A stretch of DNA of 53,640 nt, from NCBI GenBank assembly GCA_026709325.1, contig JAPOTF010000186.1:1-53640 (forward strand). The letters are read 5' to 3'. This stretch comes from Roseovarius sp. GTDB taxonomy: Bacteria; Pseudomonadota; Alphaproteobacteria; Rhodobacterales; Rhodobacteraceae. The notes under the pieces were generated by a model, which was not told the DNA's origin, made no database searches, and saw nothing but the letters and a program-made list of their open reading frames with translations. Below, piece after piece: positions 18,608 through 28,094 of the stretch. The stretch's first letter is position 1. The number at the start of each line of letters is the position of its first letter. The translations under genes were made by a program, and so were the position numbers.

Positions 18608-21600
18608 ATGGCTGAAGAGCTTAAAATCATAAGCGCAAACGCCGGTTCGGGCAAAACCCATCATATTGTCGAAACTCTGACCGGATGGGTAAGGGACGGA
18701 ACCGTTTCCGCGGGAAAGGTGCTCGCCGTAACCTATACCGAGGCCGCCGCATATGAATTGCGCGATCGCATACTGTCAAGGCTGCTTCAGGAAGGTCGCA
18801 TTGAGGATATGCTTGCAATGGACGCGGCACATATCTCCACGATACACGCGCTGGGTCAGAGATTGCTGACGGAACACGCATTCGCCGCGGGCGCTTCACC
18901 GAGTCCGAGATTGCTTGAACCAGCCGAGTCCGACTTTTTGCTTCGGGACGCCATGAGCAAATCCAACGCGTTTAAGGATATCATGGGCAATCTGAAACGG
19001 CATGGATTCAGATCGACATTCATTGCCGCCGACCGCTTTATGAGCGTCGAGGATCATTTGCGAAAACAAATCCGCAGCTGCATTGATCAGCTTCGTGCTC
19101 TTGGCTCGCATGGCGGGCGAGCCGACATTGCCTGCAAGACCGAGGACGACCTGAGAAAATGCTGGGGCGGGAGGGAAAGGGACGGCAAGTTTCTCGGGGA
19201 CATGCTGCACAAGTCCGTTATGGAGATGATTGAGCTTTTTCCGGCGGACATTTCCGGCCAATTTTCCGCCAAAACGGTGCGCGACAGATTTGGCAGGGAC
19301 CACCTGCTTCTTCGTCAGGCCAAAAACCGCGACAGACTTGACTGGGACTGGTTTCTTTGGGCCAAACTGGCTGATTTGTCGCTGGGCAGCACCAGATCGG
19401 CTCCCCCAGACGAGTATTTGGATTGCGCGCGGAACGTTATTGAGGCCGCCAGGCAGTTGGACGACCATCCCGGGCCTCTTGAAGACGCGGTTTTCATGGC
19501 GCGCAAATTGATTGACGGATCGCGGCAAATCATTGCCGACTACGCGACAATGAAGCGGCGACTGGGCGTTATGGACTTCTCGGACATGATCTCCGGAGCG
19601 GAAAATCTCCTGCGCGGGGACGGTCGCGTCCTGAATTCCGTGCTTGGCGAGATAGACTGCGTTGTGATTGACGAGTTCCAGGACACCAATCCGGTGCAAT
19701 TCGCCCTTTTGTGGATGCTTGCCAGAAATTCCCCGCGCGCAATTCTTGTTGGCGACAAGAAACAGTCGATAATGGGGTTTCAGGGGGCGGATGTGCGACT
19801 GATGGAGGCCCTGACCAGCCAGTTCGAAAACAGCGTCTCCCATTTGCCCTGCAACTGGAGAAGCGGTCGCGGTCTCGTGAACTTTTTCAACGCCGTTTCC
19901 TCGGCTCTTTTTGGTCAGGACTACAGATCTTCGAAACCGGTAAACCCGGAACCCGATTTGCCATGGCTGCAATTTCTGATGTGTCCCAACAGCAGAAGAG
20001 CCAGGGGAGGAAAAACCCGCCCGCATCACGTCACGGCAATGCATGTTGCCGATATGATTGACGGCGGGCAGATGATTGTCGGCGATGGCAATGCCCTCAG
20101 ACCGGTTCGACCCGAAGACATAGCCGTTTTATGCCTGAGCCATTCCCAGATGGCGAATTATGCGGATGCCCTGCGAAAACTGCACATTCCGGTTCGGGTT
20201 CAGGCAGATGGATGGCTTGACAGTCAATGCGTGTCGCTTGCGAGATATGCACTGGCCTTTGCCGCCGACCCCGATGACTCCCATGCCGCCATGGGATGGC
20301 TCACACTTGGACCGGAGACCGTTCCCGTCGAATTCGCCATGAAACTGCTGGTTGATGGCGAAATCTGCCAACATCCCGCACTTGAACGGCTTGCGGCACT
20401 GGCCGCCGTCGCGCAGACGGCCTCATTGCCCGACTTTGTCGCGAAGGTGCTGGATGCCTCGGGTCTTGAAGAGTGGGCGCTGACGCAACACGACGCGGAG
20501 CAGTTTCGCGCGGACCTGCTTCGATTCCGGCATGAGGCGATGGCCTTTGCCGGGACCGATGTCGGATTGCGGGAGATGGAGGGTTTTTTCGGCGAGGTTG
20601 CGCAGGCGTTTCTGGGCTGGCTGCAGCATCGCAGCAAGAATTTGGATGGCAACAGAAGGCCGAACAGGGAGGGGCTGGCCGGGAAAGGCGTTGAACTCAC
20701 CACCTGGTTTGGCGCAAAGGGGCGAGAGTGGCCGGTTGTCGTGGTTGCGCAACTGGACGACAAATTCGTCTCTCGTCTCGGTGAGATCAAGGTCGAATTT
20801 GACGATTTTGGCGACCTGGAAAATGTTCTTCAAAAATCATGGCTTCGAGTTGTTCCGTATCCCGCGTCAAAGGAAATCGGCAGCAGATTTATTGACAGGG
20901 CTCGTCCCCAAGACGAGCTAAATGTCAGGAGACTGCTTTATGTGGCGCTTACCCGTGCGCGGGACTGTTTGATTCTGGAATGGCCCCGCAACGAGATTTG
21001 CATCCCATCGAACGCGGACAGGGAAAGCTATGCGGATTTTATTGCGGAAAACGCCAAATTCCGTCAGCGTGACAACGCGCTTGCGGTAGATGGAAAGGAG
21101 TTTCCATGCATTTACATTGACGGCCCGAGCTTGCAGCCGGATGAATTGCGGGAACCGCCCGAAAGGAACATGCCTGATAAACACGTCATTTCCGCTCGAG
21201 GTCCGAAAGTTCCGGACCCGGTCGAGCCGTGGCGAATTCAGCCGTCGCAATTGCCGCCCGGGGCTGAGCGGGTGGAAATTAGGGACATTGAGCTTGCGGC
21301 GGGCGCAACGGATCTGGGCATTGACAGTTCAACCGAAAGGGGAACGGCGGCGCATCTGGCAATTCGCGCCTTTATGAGCAATCCGGGCATTGACGGAGAG
21401 CGCGTTTCGGATGCAGCGGGCATAATGATTGAAAAACTTGGCGTCTTGCGCAACCAGGCGATCAGTCTCCGGCGATGGCTTGACGAACAGGGATTGGAAA
21501 GGCGATATTTGGAACTTCCGCTGCAAAAGACCAGATCTTCCGGTTCCCAGATCAATGCGATTGTCGATTGTCTGGCAGAGGGGCGGGGCAAGATGATCAT

Positions 21601-21793
21601 TGTTGACTACAAGACCGGGAAAGTTGAAGATACGGCGGATCGTTTCGCAAAATATCTTCCCCAACTGCGCGCCTATGCCGAACTTGCGCTTGAAACGTTT
21701 CCCGGGCGAAGTATGATGGGGTTGGCCGTTTTCTGGATCGACACGGGTGTTCTGAGTTTGCATTCCGGTCCATATGCGGGCACCGCTCATTAA
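18608..21793 (+). CDS. addA: Double-strand break repair helicase AddA
   Basis: 1,061 residues, superfamily 1 UvrD/Rep-type helicase with nuclease domain. Walker A is ANAGSGKTHH at 10-19, motif Ia VTYTEAAAYELRDRI, motif II VIDEFQDTNPVQF near 353, motif III GDKKQSIMGFQGAD, motif VI YVALTRARD near 778; the C-terminal nuclease has IIVDYKTGK near 998. With AddB it resects double-strand breaks to load RecA. Abuts addB with no gap, so the two are one transcription unit. Confidence 0.95.
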   Translation: MAEELKIISANAGSGKTHHIVETLTGWVRDGTVSAGKVLAVTYTEAAAYELRDRILSRLLQEGRIEDMLAMDAAHISTIHALGQRLLTEHAFAAGASPSPRLLEPAESDFLLRDAMSKSNAFKDIMGNLKRHGFRSTFIAADRFMSVEDHLRKQIRSCIDQLRALGSHGGRADIACKTEDDLRKCWGGRERDGKFLGDMLHKSVMEMIELFPADISGQFSAKTVRDRFGRDHLLLRQAKNRDRLDWDWFLWAKLADLSLGSTRSAPPDEYLDCARNVIEAARQLDDHPGPLEDAVFMARKLIDGSRQIIADYATMKRRLGVMDFSDMISGAENLLRGDGRVLNSVLGEIDCVVIDEFQDTNPVQFALLWMLARNSPRAILVGDKKQSIMGFQGADVRLMEALTSQFENSVSHLPCNWRSGRGLVNFFNAVSSALFGQDYRSSKPVNPEPDLPWLQFLMCPNSRRARGGKTRPHHVTAMHVADMIDGGQMIVGDGNALRPVRPEDIAVLCLSHSQMANYADALRKLHIPVRVQADGWLDSQCVSLARYALAFAADPDDSHAAMGWLTLGPETVPVEFAMKLLVDGEICQHPALERLAALAAVAQTASLPDFVAKVLDASGLEEWALTQHDAEQFRADLLRFRHEAMAFAGTDVGLREMEGFFGEVAQAFLGWLQHRSKNLDGNRRPNREGLAGKGVELTTWFGAKGREWPVVVVAQLDDKFVSRLGEIKVEFDDFGDLENVLQKSWLRVVPYPASKEIGSRFIDRARPQDELNVRRLLYVALTRARDCLILEWPRNEICIPSNADRESYADFIAENAKFRQRDNALAVDGKEFPCIYIDGPSLQPDELREPPERNMPDKHVISARGPKVPDPVEPWRIQPSQLPPGAERVEIRDIELAAGATDLGIDSSTERGTAAHLAIRAFMSNPGIDGERVSDAAGIMIEKLGVLRNQAISLRRWLDEQGLERRYLELPLQKTRSSGSQINAIVDCLAEGRGKMIIVDYKTGKVEDTADRFAKYLPQLRAYAELALETFPGRSMMGLAVFWIDTGVLSLHSGPYAGTAH

Positions 21794-21803
21794 GGATAAA
21801 TCG

Positions 21804-23198
21804 ATGAACAAGCAACTTAACCCCGTTGCAATGCCCGGAACCTCGCAGTTTCGGGCCATTGCCGATTTCACACTTGACCAATCTGTCGAGATTCCCGAGG
21901 TGGAACTCTTGCATGCATCCACGCTTTTGGTCGACACTCTCGGTGTTGCCGCAGGGGCAGCGGTTTTGGCCGCGGGCTCAATTGCGCGGGATTTTGCCGC
22001 CGATTTTTATCCTGCCGGCAGCGATTTCAATTCAGCCCGCATGCTGTTTGACGGACGCAAGGTCAGTTTGCCGGGAGCGGCATGGGCGCTTGCGACGCAA
22101 ATCGACAATCTGGACGGTCATGACGGATTCAATCCCGTCAAGGGCCATATCGGCTGTGCCGTCGTTCCGTCACTTTTCGCGTTTGGCGAGCGGCATCCGG
22201 ACATTTCGGCTTTGGAGGCTTTGCGGACACTTGCGATTTCCTATGAGATTGCCGCGCGTGCCGGAATGTCGCTGCATGCCACGGTTAGCGACTACCATAC
22301 ATCTGGCGCCTGGAACGCCCTGGGGGTTGCCGCGATGGGGTGCAGACTGGAGGGTGCAGACGATGCCCGGCTGCGTCATGCGATTGGCATTGCGGAATAT
22401 CATGGCCCGCGCAGTCAGATGATGCGCGAAATTGACAATCCCACCATGCTTCACGACGGTTCGGGAATGGGCGCGTTCATTGGCTGCACTTCCGCGCTGC
22501 TCGCAATGCGCGGTTTCACCGGTGCGCCGGCAATAACGGCGGAAGCCGCTGAAGTGGCGGATTTCTGGGAGGATTTGGGCCGGCGCTGGACGGTTTCCGA
22601 AAACTACATAAAGCCGTATCCAAGCTGCAGATGGGGGCATGCGGCCATTGACGCCTTGCGCAAGCTCATGAGCCAGGGAGTTACCGCGGAAAACGTGGAG
22701 CATGTCGAGGTTCGGACCTTTGACGAAGCCGCCCGCCTGTTTGCCGGAGTCCCGGAAACAACGACTCAGGCGCAGTACTCGCTTAATTTTGTCATGGCAG
22801 TGATGCTTAAACACGGATTTATAGGACCTTCGCACGTTGCGGGTGAAGGTTTGGAAGATCCGGATGTGATGAAATTGATTCCAAAAATATCCGCGGTGTC
22901 CTCTGAAAGGCACAATGCCAGATTTCCCGAAGGGAGATGGTCGGATGTTGAGGTTTGTTTAAAGGACGGGCGACGTCTAAGCTCGGGTGATGTGGACGCA
23001 AGCGGCGGTCCAGGCGCGTGGCGGCCCGACAGTGATGTAGAGGAGAAGTTTCATGTCTTTTGCGACGGAGTGCTCAGCGAATCAAGAATTAAAGCAATAT
23101 GGGCCATGAGAGACAAAATGCTTGATCCTGCAACAAGGCTGAAAGAACTGGCGTCGCTGGCAAGCCAGCCCGCGGACATTCCCGCAGCGTCGCGATAA
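21804..23198 (+). CDS. MmgE/PrpD-family protein
   Basis: 464 residues. The family includes 2-methylcitrate dehydratase and cis-aconitate decarboxylase. Visible family features: the early TLLVDTLGVAAGAAVLA helix, the LPGAAWALATQIDNLDGHDG segment with the conserved HD pair, and KPYPSCRWGHAAIDAL, which matches the KPYPSCR/H consensus. Start chosen at 21804 (after TAAGGATAAA, ten bases from the addA stop). There is no methylcitrate synthase or prpB nearby, so a methylcitrate role is not supported; with the DapA-like lyase downstream it may belong to an organic-acid catabolic pathway. Substrate unknown. Confidence 0.88.
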   Translation: MNKQLNPVAMPGTSQFRAIADFTLDQSVEIPEVELLHASTLLVDTLGVAAGAAVLAAGSIARDFAADFYPAGSDFNSARMLFDGRKVSLPGAAWALATQIDNLDGHDGFNPVKGHIGCAVVPSLFAFGERHPDISALEALRTLAISYEIAARAGMSLHATVSDYHTSGAWNALGVAAMGCRLEGADDARLRHAIGIAEYHGPRSQMMREIDNPTMLHDGSGMGAFIGCTSALLAMRGFTGAPAITAEAAEVADFWEDLGRRWTVSENYIKPYPSCRWGHAAIDALRKLMSQGVTAENVEHVEVRTFDEAARLFAGVPETTTQAQYSLNFVMAVMLKHGFIGPSHVAGEGLEDPDVMKLIPKISAVSSERHNARFPEGRWSDVEVCLKDGRRLSSGDVDASGGPGAWRPDSDVEEKFHVFCDGVLSESRIKAIWAMRDKMLDPATRLKELASLASQPADIPAASR

Positions 23199-23272
23199 TG
23201 CTCCACCGACATTGCCATGACGGCTTGACTTCCCTTTACGTCAAAAGGCGGTTATTTCCGGCATGCATGTTG

Positions 23273-23284
23273 CATGACGTCATG
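23273..23284. promoter_or_regulatory. Perfect 12-bp palindrome upstream of the DapA-like gene (possible operator)
   Basis: CATGACGTCATG, 20 bases before the ATG at 23305; a weaker inverted pair (TTGAC and GTCAA, about 23225-23243) lies further upstream. GntR-type regulators bind short palindromes of this kind, but no regulator gene is in the window. Confidence 0.45.
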
Positions 23285-23304
23285 TCTGGATGAAAGGGCG
23301 GCAT

Positions 23305-24198
23305 ATGTCAGAGCGGTTTTGCGGAGTGATTACTCCGCTATTGACGCCATACAATGATGATTTGAGCATTGCAGAGGATTTATACCTCGAGCATGCCTCT
23401 TTATGCCTTTCGGGAGGCGCGCACTATCTGTCGCCATTTGGCACAACCGGCGAGGCGCCGAGCAATACATCGTCCGAACGCATGGGGATTCTTGAGAAGC
23501 TGATATCCAGCGGTGCCGCGGAACCGGGCCAGATCATGCCCGGAACCGGCCTGTGCGCGTTTGAGGATACACTGACGCTTTGCAGGCACGCTGTTGATCT
23601 TGGATGCGCGGCCGTGATGATTTTGCCGCCATTTTTTTACGTCAATGCGTCCGATGACGGTTTGTACGGATATTTCAGCCGGTTGATCCATGCGGTGGGT
23701 TTGGACAGGCTTCGCGTGTGCCTTTACAACATTCCCCAAATGGCGGGCATAGGCATATCGCCCGATCTCGCGGCTAGACTGAATGCGGCATTTCCGGATA
23801 TTGTGGTTGCCTACAAGGACAGTTCAGGCGCATGGGAGAATACCGAAGCCGTAATTAGGGCCGTGCCCGGCATGTCCGTGTTTCCCGGCGCGGAAACCGC
23901 GATGGCGAGGGCAATCGAGCTTGGAGGGGGCGGTTGCATTTCCGCCAGTTGCAACTCCAACATTGTCGCAATACGGAGGTATTATGATATGCTGGTCGAG
24001 GGCCGGCACGATAAAGCCGAGCAAATGCGCGAAAGGATAGGCGCGCATCGATCAGCGGTTGCGGATGGCGGGCTGATCCCCGCTCTTAAATCGTTTAAGT
24101 CCGTTCAAACCGGCGACAGGCGCTGGCTGAATCTTCGCCCGCCTCTTGAAAACGCCAAACCCAAATTTTCGGCTCCGCTTGAACGAACGCTTGGATAG
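23305..24198 (+). CDS. Dihydrodipicolinate synthase (DapA)-family aldolase/lyase
   Basis: 297 residues, TIM-barrel N-acetylneuraminate lyase/DHDPS superfamily. The active-site motifs are GTTGEAPSN near residue 45, the tyrosine in CLYNIPQMAG near 137 and the Schiff-base lysine in VVAYKDSSG near 166. KDSSG is more common in catabolic members than in biosynthetic DapA, and dapB lies far away in another cluster, so a catabolic role is more likely than lysine synthesis. ATG at 23305 is preferred to 23290 because GAAAGGGCGG precedes it. Follows the MmgE/PrpD gene by 106 bases. Confidence 0.85.
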   Translation: MSERFCGVITPLLTPYNDDLSIAEDLYLEHASLCLSGGAHYLSPFGTTGEAPSNTSSERMGILEKLISSGAAEPGQIMPGTGLCAFEDTLTLCRHAVDLGCAAVMILPPFFYVNASDDGLYGYFSRLIHAVGLDRLRVCLYNIPQMAGIGISPDLAARLNAAFPDIVVAYKDSSGAWENTEAVIRAVPGMSVFPGAETAMARAIELGGGGCISASCNSNIVAIRRYYDMLVEGRHDKAEQMRERIGAHRSAVADGGLIPALKSFKSVQTGDRRWLNLRPPLENAKPKFSAPLERTLG

Positions 24199-24221
24199 CC
24201 AATTTTGGAGCGGTGGGGAGT

Positions 24222-25535
24222 TCAATCGGTGGAGAGTTCCAGACCAGCCGGCTTTCCCGTAACGACGAACGTCAGGGAATCGGGATCCAGCAGTTCTTTG
24301 GCGACATTGTTTACATCTTTAAGCGTGACCGCTCTTATCTTGTCGTTGCGCGTGGAAATATAGTCCAGAGGCAGATCATCCATTTGCATGCCGACAACGA
24401 TATTCGCTATCCGCCCGTTTCCATCAAATCTTAAAGGGTAGGCGCCTGTGAGATACGTGACCGCGGCGTCAAACTGTTCCCGCGTGACTCCTTCACGGCT
24501 TATGCGTTCCCATTCGGCTCTGATGACATCAACCGCTTCGGCGACGCGGTCGTTTGCGGACGAGGTCGTGCCAATCCAGATTTCCGCCAGATCCTGATTG
24601 GCGAGATAGCTGTAAATGCTGTATGTCAGTCCGCGTTTTACGCGGACCTCCCGCATCAGTACGCTCTCCAATCCCGGATCGCCAATTATGTGGGCCAGTA
24701 TGAAAGCCGCGAAAAAATCGGGGTGATCGCGGTGGATGCCGGGTTGCGCAAAATACGCGACCGATTGCGGCGTGTCGAATTCCCTCACAATTGTGTCGCC
24801 AGTCAGATTTGGCGAGGCGGCTGCAGGCAGAGGTCCGCCTTTTTCAGGCAGATCGCCAAGAAGGGCGTCCAGCAATTTGGCCAGTTCCACGGTGCCGATG
24901 TCACCAACAGCGCCCACGTATACCCGGTCGCGGGCAAGGGCGGCATTGTGGGCCGAAATCAGATCGTCCCGGTTCAGCGATTGCAAAGTCGGCAAATCTC
25001 CTTCAATTGGACTGCCATAGGGATGGCTGCCATAGACCATTTCGCTGAACGAATGCCAGGCGGCTTCTTCGGGATCACTTAGATCGGAATTTATGATGGA
25101 GGAGATCTGGGCACGGACCCGTTCCATTGCGTCTTCGTCAAATCGCGGCGCCGTGATGCTTTCGCGCAGCAGGGAGACGGCCTTGTCTCGATTTTCCGTC
25201 AGAAACCGGGCGGAAATGCTTATGCTGTCGTTATTTACGTCGTATTCAAAATTGGCGGCAAGATCGTCCACTGCACTGGCGAAAGCCTGCGCGTCCATGT
25301 CTCCGGCGCCCTCCTCCAGCAATCCGACCATCATGTGGGTTGCCCCGCGCCTGCCAACCGGATCCAGAGAGGCCCCGCCGCGAAACCGTATCTCCAGAGC
25401 GACAAATGGCAGTGAATGGTCCTCAACCAGCCACGCGCCGATTCCGCCAGGGGTGTTTACTTCGCTGATTGAAATTTCGGCTCTTGCGGAGAGAGATGCG
25501 AAAACCAGAAATATGGAAACGAGAACGCGAATCAT
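24222..25535 (-). CDS. M16-family peptidase homologue, non-catalytic partner
   Basis: 437 residues with an N-terminal signal peptide (MIRVLVSIFLVFASLSARA). The M16 fold is clear (EDHSLPFVALEIRFRGGAS; VRVKRGLTYSIYSYL), but at the site where active members have HxxEH it reads THMMVGLLEE, so the zinc ligands are absent. Such a protein normally pairs with an active M16 subunit, here the overlapping upstream gene. Start 25535 gives the signal peptide and overlaps the upstream gene by four bases (ATGA); a longer start at 25649 would sit deep in the upstream gene. Periplasmic or membrane-associated. Confidence 0.9.
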   Translation of the reverse strand: MIRVLVSIFLVFASLSARAEISISEVNTPGGIGAWLVEDHSLPFVALEIRFRGGASLDPVGRRGATHMMVGLLEEGAGDMDAQAFASAVDDLAANFEYDVNNDSISISARFLTENRDKAVSLLRESITAPRFDEDAMERVRAQISSIINSDLSDPEEAAWHSFSEMVYGSHPYGSPIEGDLPTLQSLNRDDLISAHNAALARDRVYVGAVGDIGTVELAKLLDALLGDLPEKGGPLPAAASPNLTGDTIVREFDTPQSVAYFAQPGIHRDHPDFFAAFILAHIIGDPGLESVLMREVRVKRGLTYSIYSYLANQDLAEIWIGTTSSANDRVAEAVDVIRAEWERISREGVTREQFDAAVTYLTGAYPLRFDGNGRIANIVVGMQMDDLPLDYISTRNDKIRAVTLKDVNNVAKELLDPDSLTFVVTGKPAGLELSTD

Positions 25536-26866
25536 TTTGCGCCTTCCGATGCCATTATGTAGCCGGTTACGGAGTTTTTTCCGGCAAAGACCGTTTTCGC
25601 CGCGGCCATTATCTCCTTTTCGGTAATCGACTGAAGGATATCCGGCCATGCCTGAACATCGGAAACCGTCAGCCCGCTGCTCAAGGCGCGGCCGTATCTG
25701 TTTGCAATCCCCCTGATGCTGTCACGCGCATAGATTTCCGATGCCCGTATCTGCCGCTTGACTCGCTCCAGATGGTTGTCATCAATCCCGTTTTGGAGAA
25801 AATCCGACAACACCTCGTCCATTGAGGCTTCCGCTTCCTCCAGGGTGGTTTCGCGAGTTGGAACCACTGTGATGAAAAACGTCGTTTCATCAAGCGACAG
25901 ACCTCGGTAATACGATCCCGCATAGAGCGCCGTTCGGGTGTCAAACTGCAGCTTCTGATTAAGGATTGAAGTGGTTCCCCCTCCGAGCACTTCGGCCAGC
26001 AGGGTCAGAGCCGCGGCCGTTTTTTGATCGCCGGAATCGCGTTCGGGTACAAGATATGAACGCGTCAGGTATGGCTGTGCAATGCGGTCGTCCCCAAATT
26101 CCAATTTCCGCGCCGCAAGGTGTCCGGGCTCAAGGGGTCTGCCGCGCTCGGGAACTTGTCTTGCGGGTATTTCACCGTAGTATTTTCGAGCGAGTCCGTA
26201 AATCTCCTCGGGATCAACGTCCCCAACCACTACAAGCGTGGCATTGTTTGGAGCGTAGTGCGTGTCATAAAACTTCCGCAAGTCATCGATATCGATCCGC
26301 AGTATTTCCCGCCGCCAGCCAATAATCGGAATTCCATACGGATGATTGAGATATTGAGCGGCCATGTGCTGCTCATGATAGAGTGCGGACGGGTTGTTTT
26401 CCACTCTCTGGTTGCGCTCTTCAAGGACGACATTGCGCTCAATGTCGACGAGATCCTTGTCTATCACCAAATTGACCATTCGGTCGCTTTCCATTCGCAT
26501 CATGCTTTCAAGATGCTCCGTCGCCACGCGCTGGATATAGGTGGTGTAATCATAGCTTGTGAAGGCGTTGTCCGTTCCTCCGGTTTTCGCCACTTTCAGG
26601 GAGAATTCTCCCGGTTCCAATTCATCCGTGCCTTTGAACATCAAATGCTCAAGGAAGTGGGCGATGCCGGATTTGCCGGGCGGTTCATCGGCGGAACCGA
26701 CCCGATACCATACCATGTGGATTGCAACGGGCGCGCGGTGGTCCTCCACCACGACAACATCCATTCCGTTGTCGAGGCGATACATTGTCACATCATCGCC
26801 AGCCGCCGCCTGAAATGCATGCGGCAGGCCAAAAAGTAAAACCATAATCTTGCGCCAGCTGACCAT
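25532..26866 (-). CDS. M16-family zinc metallopeptidase (pitrilysin-like), catalytic
   Basis: 444 residues. N-terminal signal peptide, then VVVVEDHRAPVAIHMVWYRVGS and the inverted zinc motif HFLEHLMFKGT at about 70-80 with the downstream glutamate (VVLEERNQRVEN). C-terminal M16 domain has PTRETTLEEAEA. Processing peptidase-like protein acting in the periplasm; substrate unknown. In one unit with the non-catalytic homologue, an arrangement common in alphaproteobacteria downstream of bamF. Confidence 0.93.
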   Translation of the reverse strand: MVSWRKIMVLLFGLPHAFQAAAGDDVTMYRLDNGMDVVVVEDHRAPVAIHMVWYRVGSADEPPGKSGIAHFLEHLMFKGTDELEPGEFSLKVAKTGGTDNAFTSYDYTTYIQRVATEHLESMMRMESDRMVNLVIDKDLVDIERNVVLEERNQRVENNPSALYHEQHMAAQYLNHPYGIPIIGWRREILRIDIDDLRKFYDTHYAPNNATLVVVGDVDPEEIYGLARKYYGEIPARQVPERGRPLEPGHLAARKLEFGDDRIAQPYLTRSYLVPERDSGDQKTAAALTLLAEVLGGGTTSILNQKLQFDTRTALYAGSYYRGLSLDETTFFITVVPTRETTLEEAEASMDEVLSDFLQNGIDDNHLERVKRQIRASEIYARDSIRGIANRYGRALSSGLTVSDVQAWPDILQSITEKEIMAAAKTVFAGKNSVTGYIMASEGAK

Positions 26867-26962
26867 TTCAATCTCCCAATGCCGCTTTGGGCTTCATTGA
26901 AGAGATGGCCAAGGTGATGCGATGTTTCAACACTTATGAACTTATTGTGAGAATTTGGAGTG

Positions 26963-27505
26963 TCATTCAGGCGAAGGAGGACTGGACGGAGTGTTAATGC
27001 CCTTCCCTTTCAAACGCTCGCTTTCCTCATAGGCATTAAGCCATTGCTCGGTATACGCGCTGTTATAGTCGCTAGTCGGAAAGATCCGCAGAACGTTGAC
27101 GCGACCATATCTGCGCCGTATCTCGACATCTTCGGCGGCAAGTACCGTCCGTATGTTTTCATCGACTCCATGTCGGTCGGCATATTTGACCAGCGAGGCG
27201 TCTCTTCCCGGAATCGATTTTTGCCTGATTGCGTCAGGGTTCCCGCCCAGCGCCAATATGGCATCCGCTTTTGGCGTGGGGTCTGCAAGATTTGCCGTTC
27301 CAGGCGTCGGCCGCGGCAGAGTGCCGAGATCCTCCGGTTGCTCCAGCGGCTTCCTCGGCGACACCGCAAACTCGTCCGGACCTTCTCCGGTGCTTTTCAA
27401 CCGGGTCAATCTGACTTCGCCATCTTCATTTTTACTTGTGCCGCACGCCGACAGAGCCAGCATGAGCGCCAAAAACAATGATACACGCGGCAAAATCATC
27501 CGCAC
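26963..27505 (-). CDS. DUF3035 lipoprotein, BamF-like
   Basis: 180 residues with a lipoprotein signal ending in ALSAC (Cys21). Beyond it the protein is proline-rich and contains DEFAVSPRKPLEQPEDLGTLP, the conserved DUF3035 core. In Caulobacter this family is BamF, a component of the outer-membrane beta-barrel assembly machine; the assignment here is by family. It follows lspA, the enzyme that cleaves lipoprotein signals, and precedes the M16 pair. Start could be Met1 or Met3. Confidence 0.85.
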   Translation of the reverse strand: MRMILPRVSLFLALMLALSACGTSKNEDGEVRLTRLKSTGEGPDEFAVSPRKPLEQPEDLGTLPRPTPGTANLADPTPKADAILALGGNPDAIRQKSIPGRDASLVKYADRHGVDENIRTVLAAEDVEIRRRYGRVNVLRIFPTSDYNSAYTEQWLNAYEESERLKGKGINTPSSPPSPE

Positions 27506-27530
27506 ACCTCCTGAATACTCCGCCTATGGT

Positions 27531-27559
27531 TATATAGTGCAATCCCGACCACGTCACAA
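27531..27559 (-). promoter_or_regulatory. Promoter for the bamF-like gene
   Basis: On the reverse strand TTGTGA (27559-27554), 17 bases, TATATA (27536-27531), about 26 bases before the start at 27505, between lspA and the lipoprotein gene. Confidence 0.55.
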
Positions 27560-28024
27560 AACTTTTTTTTCCCTGCCGAAAACCAGAATGCCCGCCACTC
27601 CGGCGAACACGAAAACATCCGCCACGTTGAACGAATATGGATTCGCGAAACCGCAACAGGACATGTTTATAAAGTCCGCCACGGCGCCATGATGCAGACG
27701 GTCAATCACGTTTCCCAGCGCTCCGCCAACAAGCAATCCGGCGGCAATCTGCTGCGAAAAACCCGCATCTTCGCGTTTTATCCACCAGACAACAAATCCG
27801 CTTATCCCCGTTGCAATCAGAATCAGCATCCATCTGGAAATTTGACTGTCGTGCGCGAAAAGGCCGAAATTGACGCCGTGGTTCCACGCCATTCGGAAAT
27901 TCAAAAGCGGATCGATTACATCAATCCGGCCAAGGGTTTTAAGATCAAGCATTTCCACAACAAAATATTTGCTTGACTGATCGGCAAGCACCGCCGCGAC
28001 TGCCGCAATTAGCACGTAACGCAT
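27554..28024 (-). CDS. lspA: Lipoprotein signal peptidase (signal peptidase II)
   Basis: 156 residues, about four membrane helices. Aspartyl protease that removes lipoprotein signal peptides. DQSSKYFVV near the N-terminus, GGALGNVIDRL, then the catalytic aspartates in VADFI and NVADVFVFAG. Starts 70 bases after purH and precedes the lipoprotein gene bamF. Confidence 0.95.
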   Translation of the reverse strand: MRYVLIAAVAAVLADQSSKYFVVEMLDLKTLGRIDVIDPLLNFRMAWNHGVNFGLFAHDSQISRWMLILIATGISGFVVWWIKREDAGFSQQIAAGLLVGGALGNVIDRLHHGAVADFINMSCCGFANPYSFNVADVFVFAGVAGILVFGREKKVL

Positions 28025-28094
28025 TCAATTCTCCCAAAATCTCCACATGGTGATCAATTGGTGTCGGTCAAACGGGGTTTCACAGGTTTTGACG

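Noticed and set aside
18896-20044. Long reverse-strand frame (382 codons) inside addA
   Set aside because: Antisense shadow of the clearly conserved helicase gene; no domain of its own.
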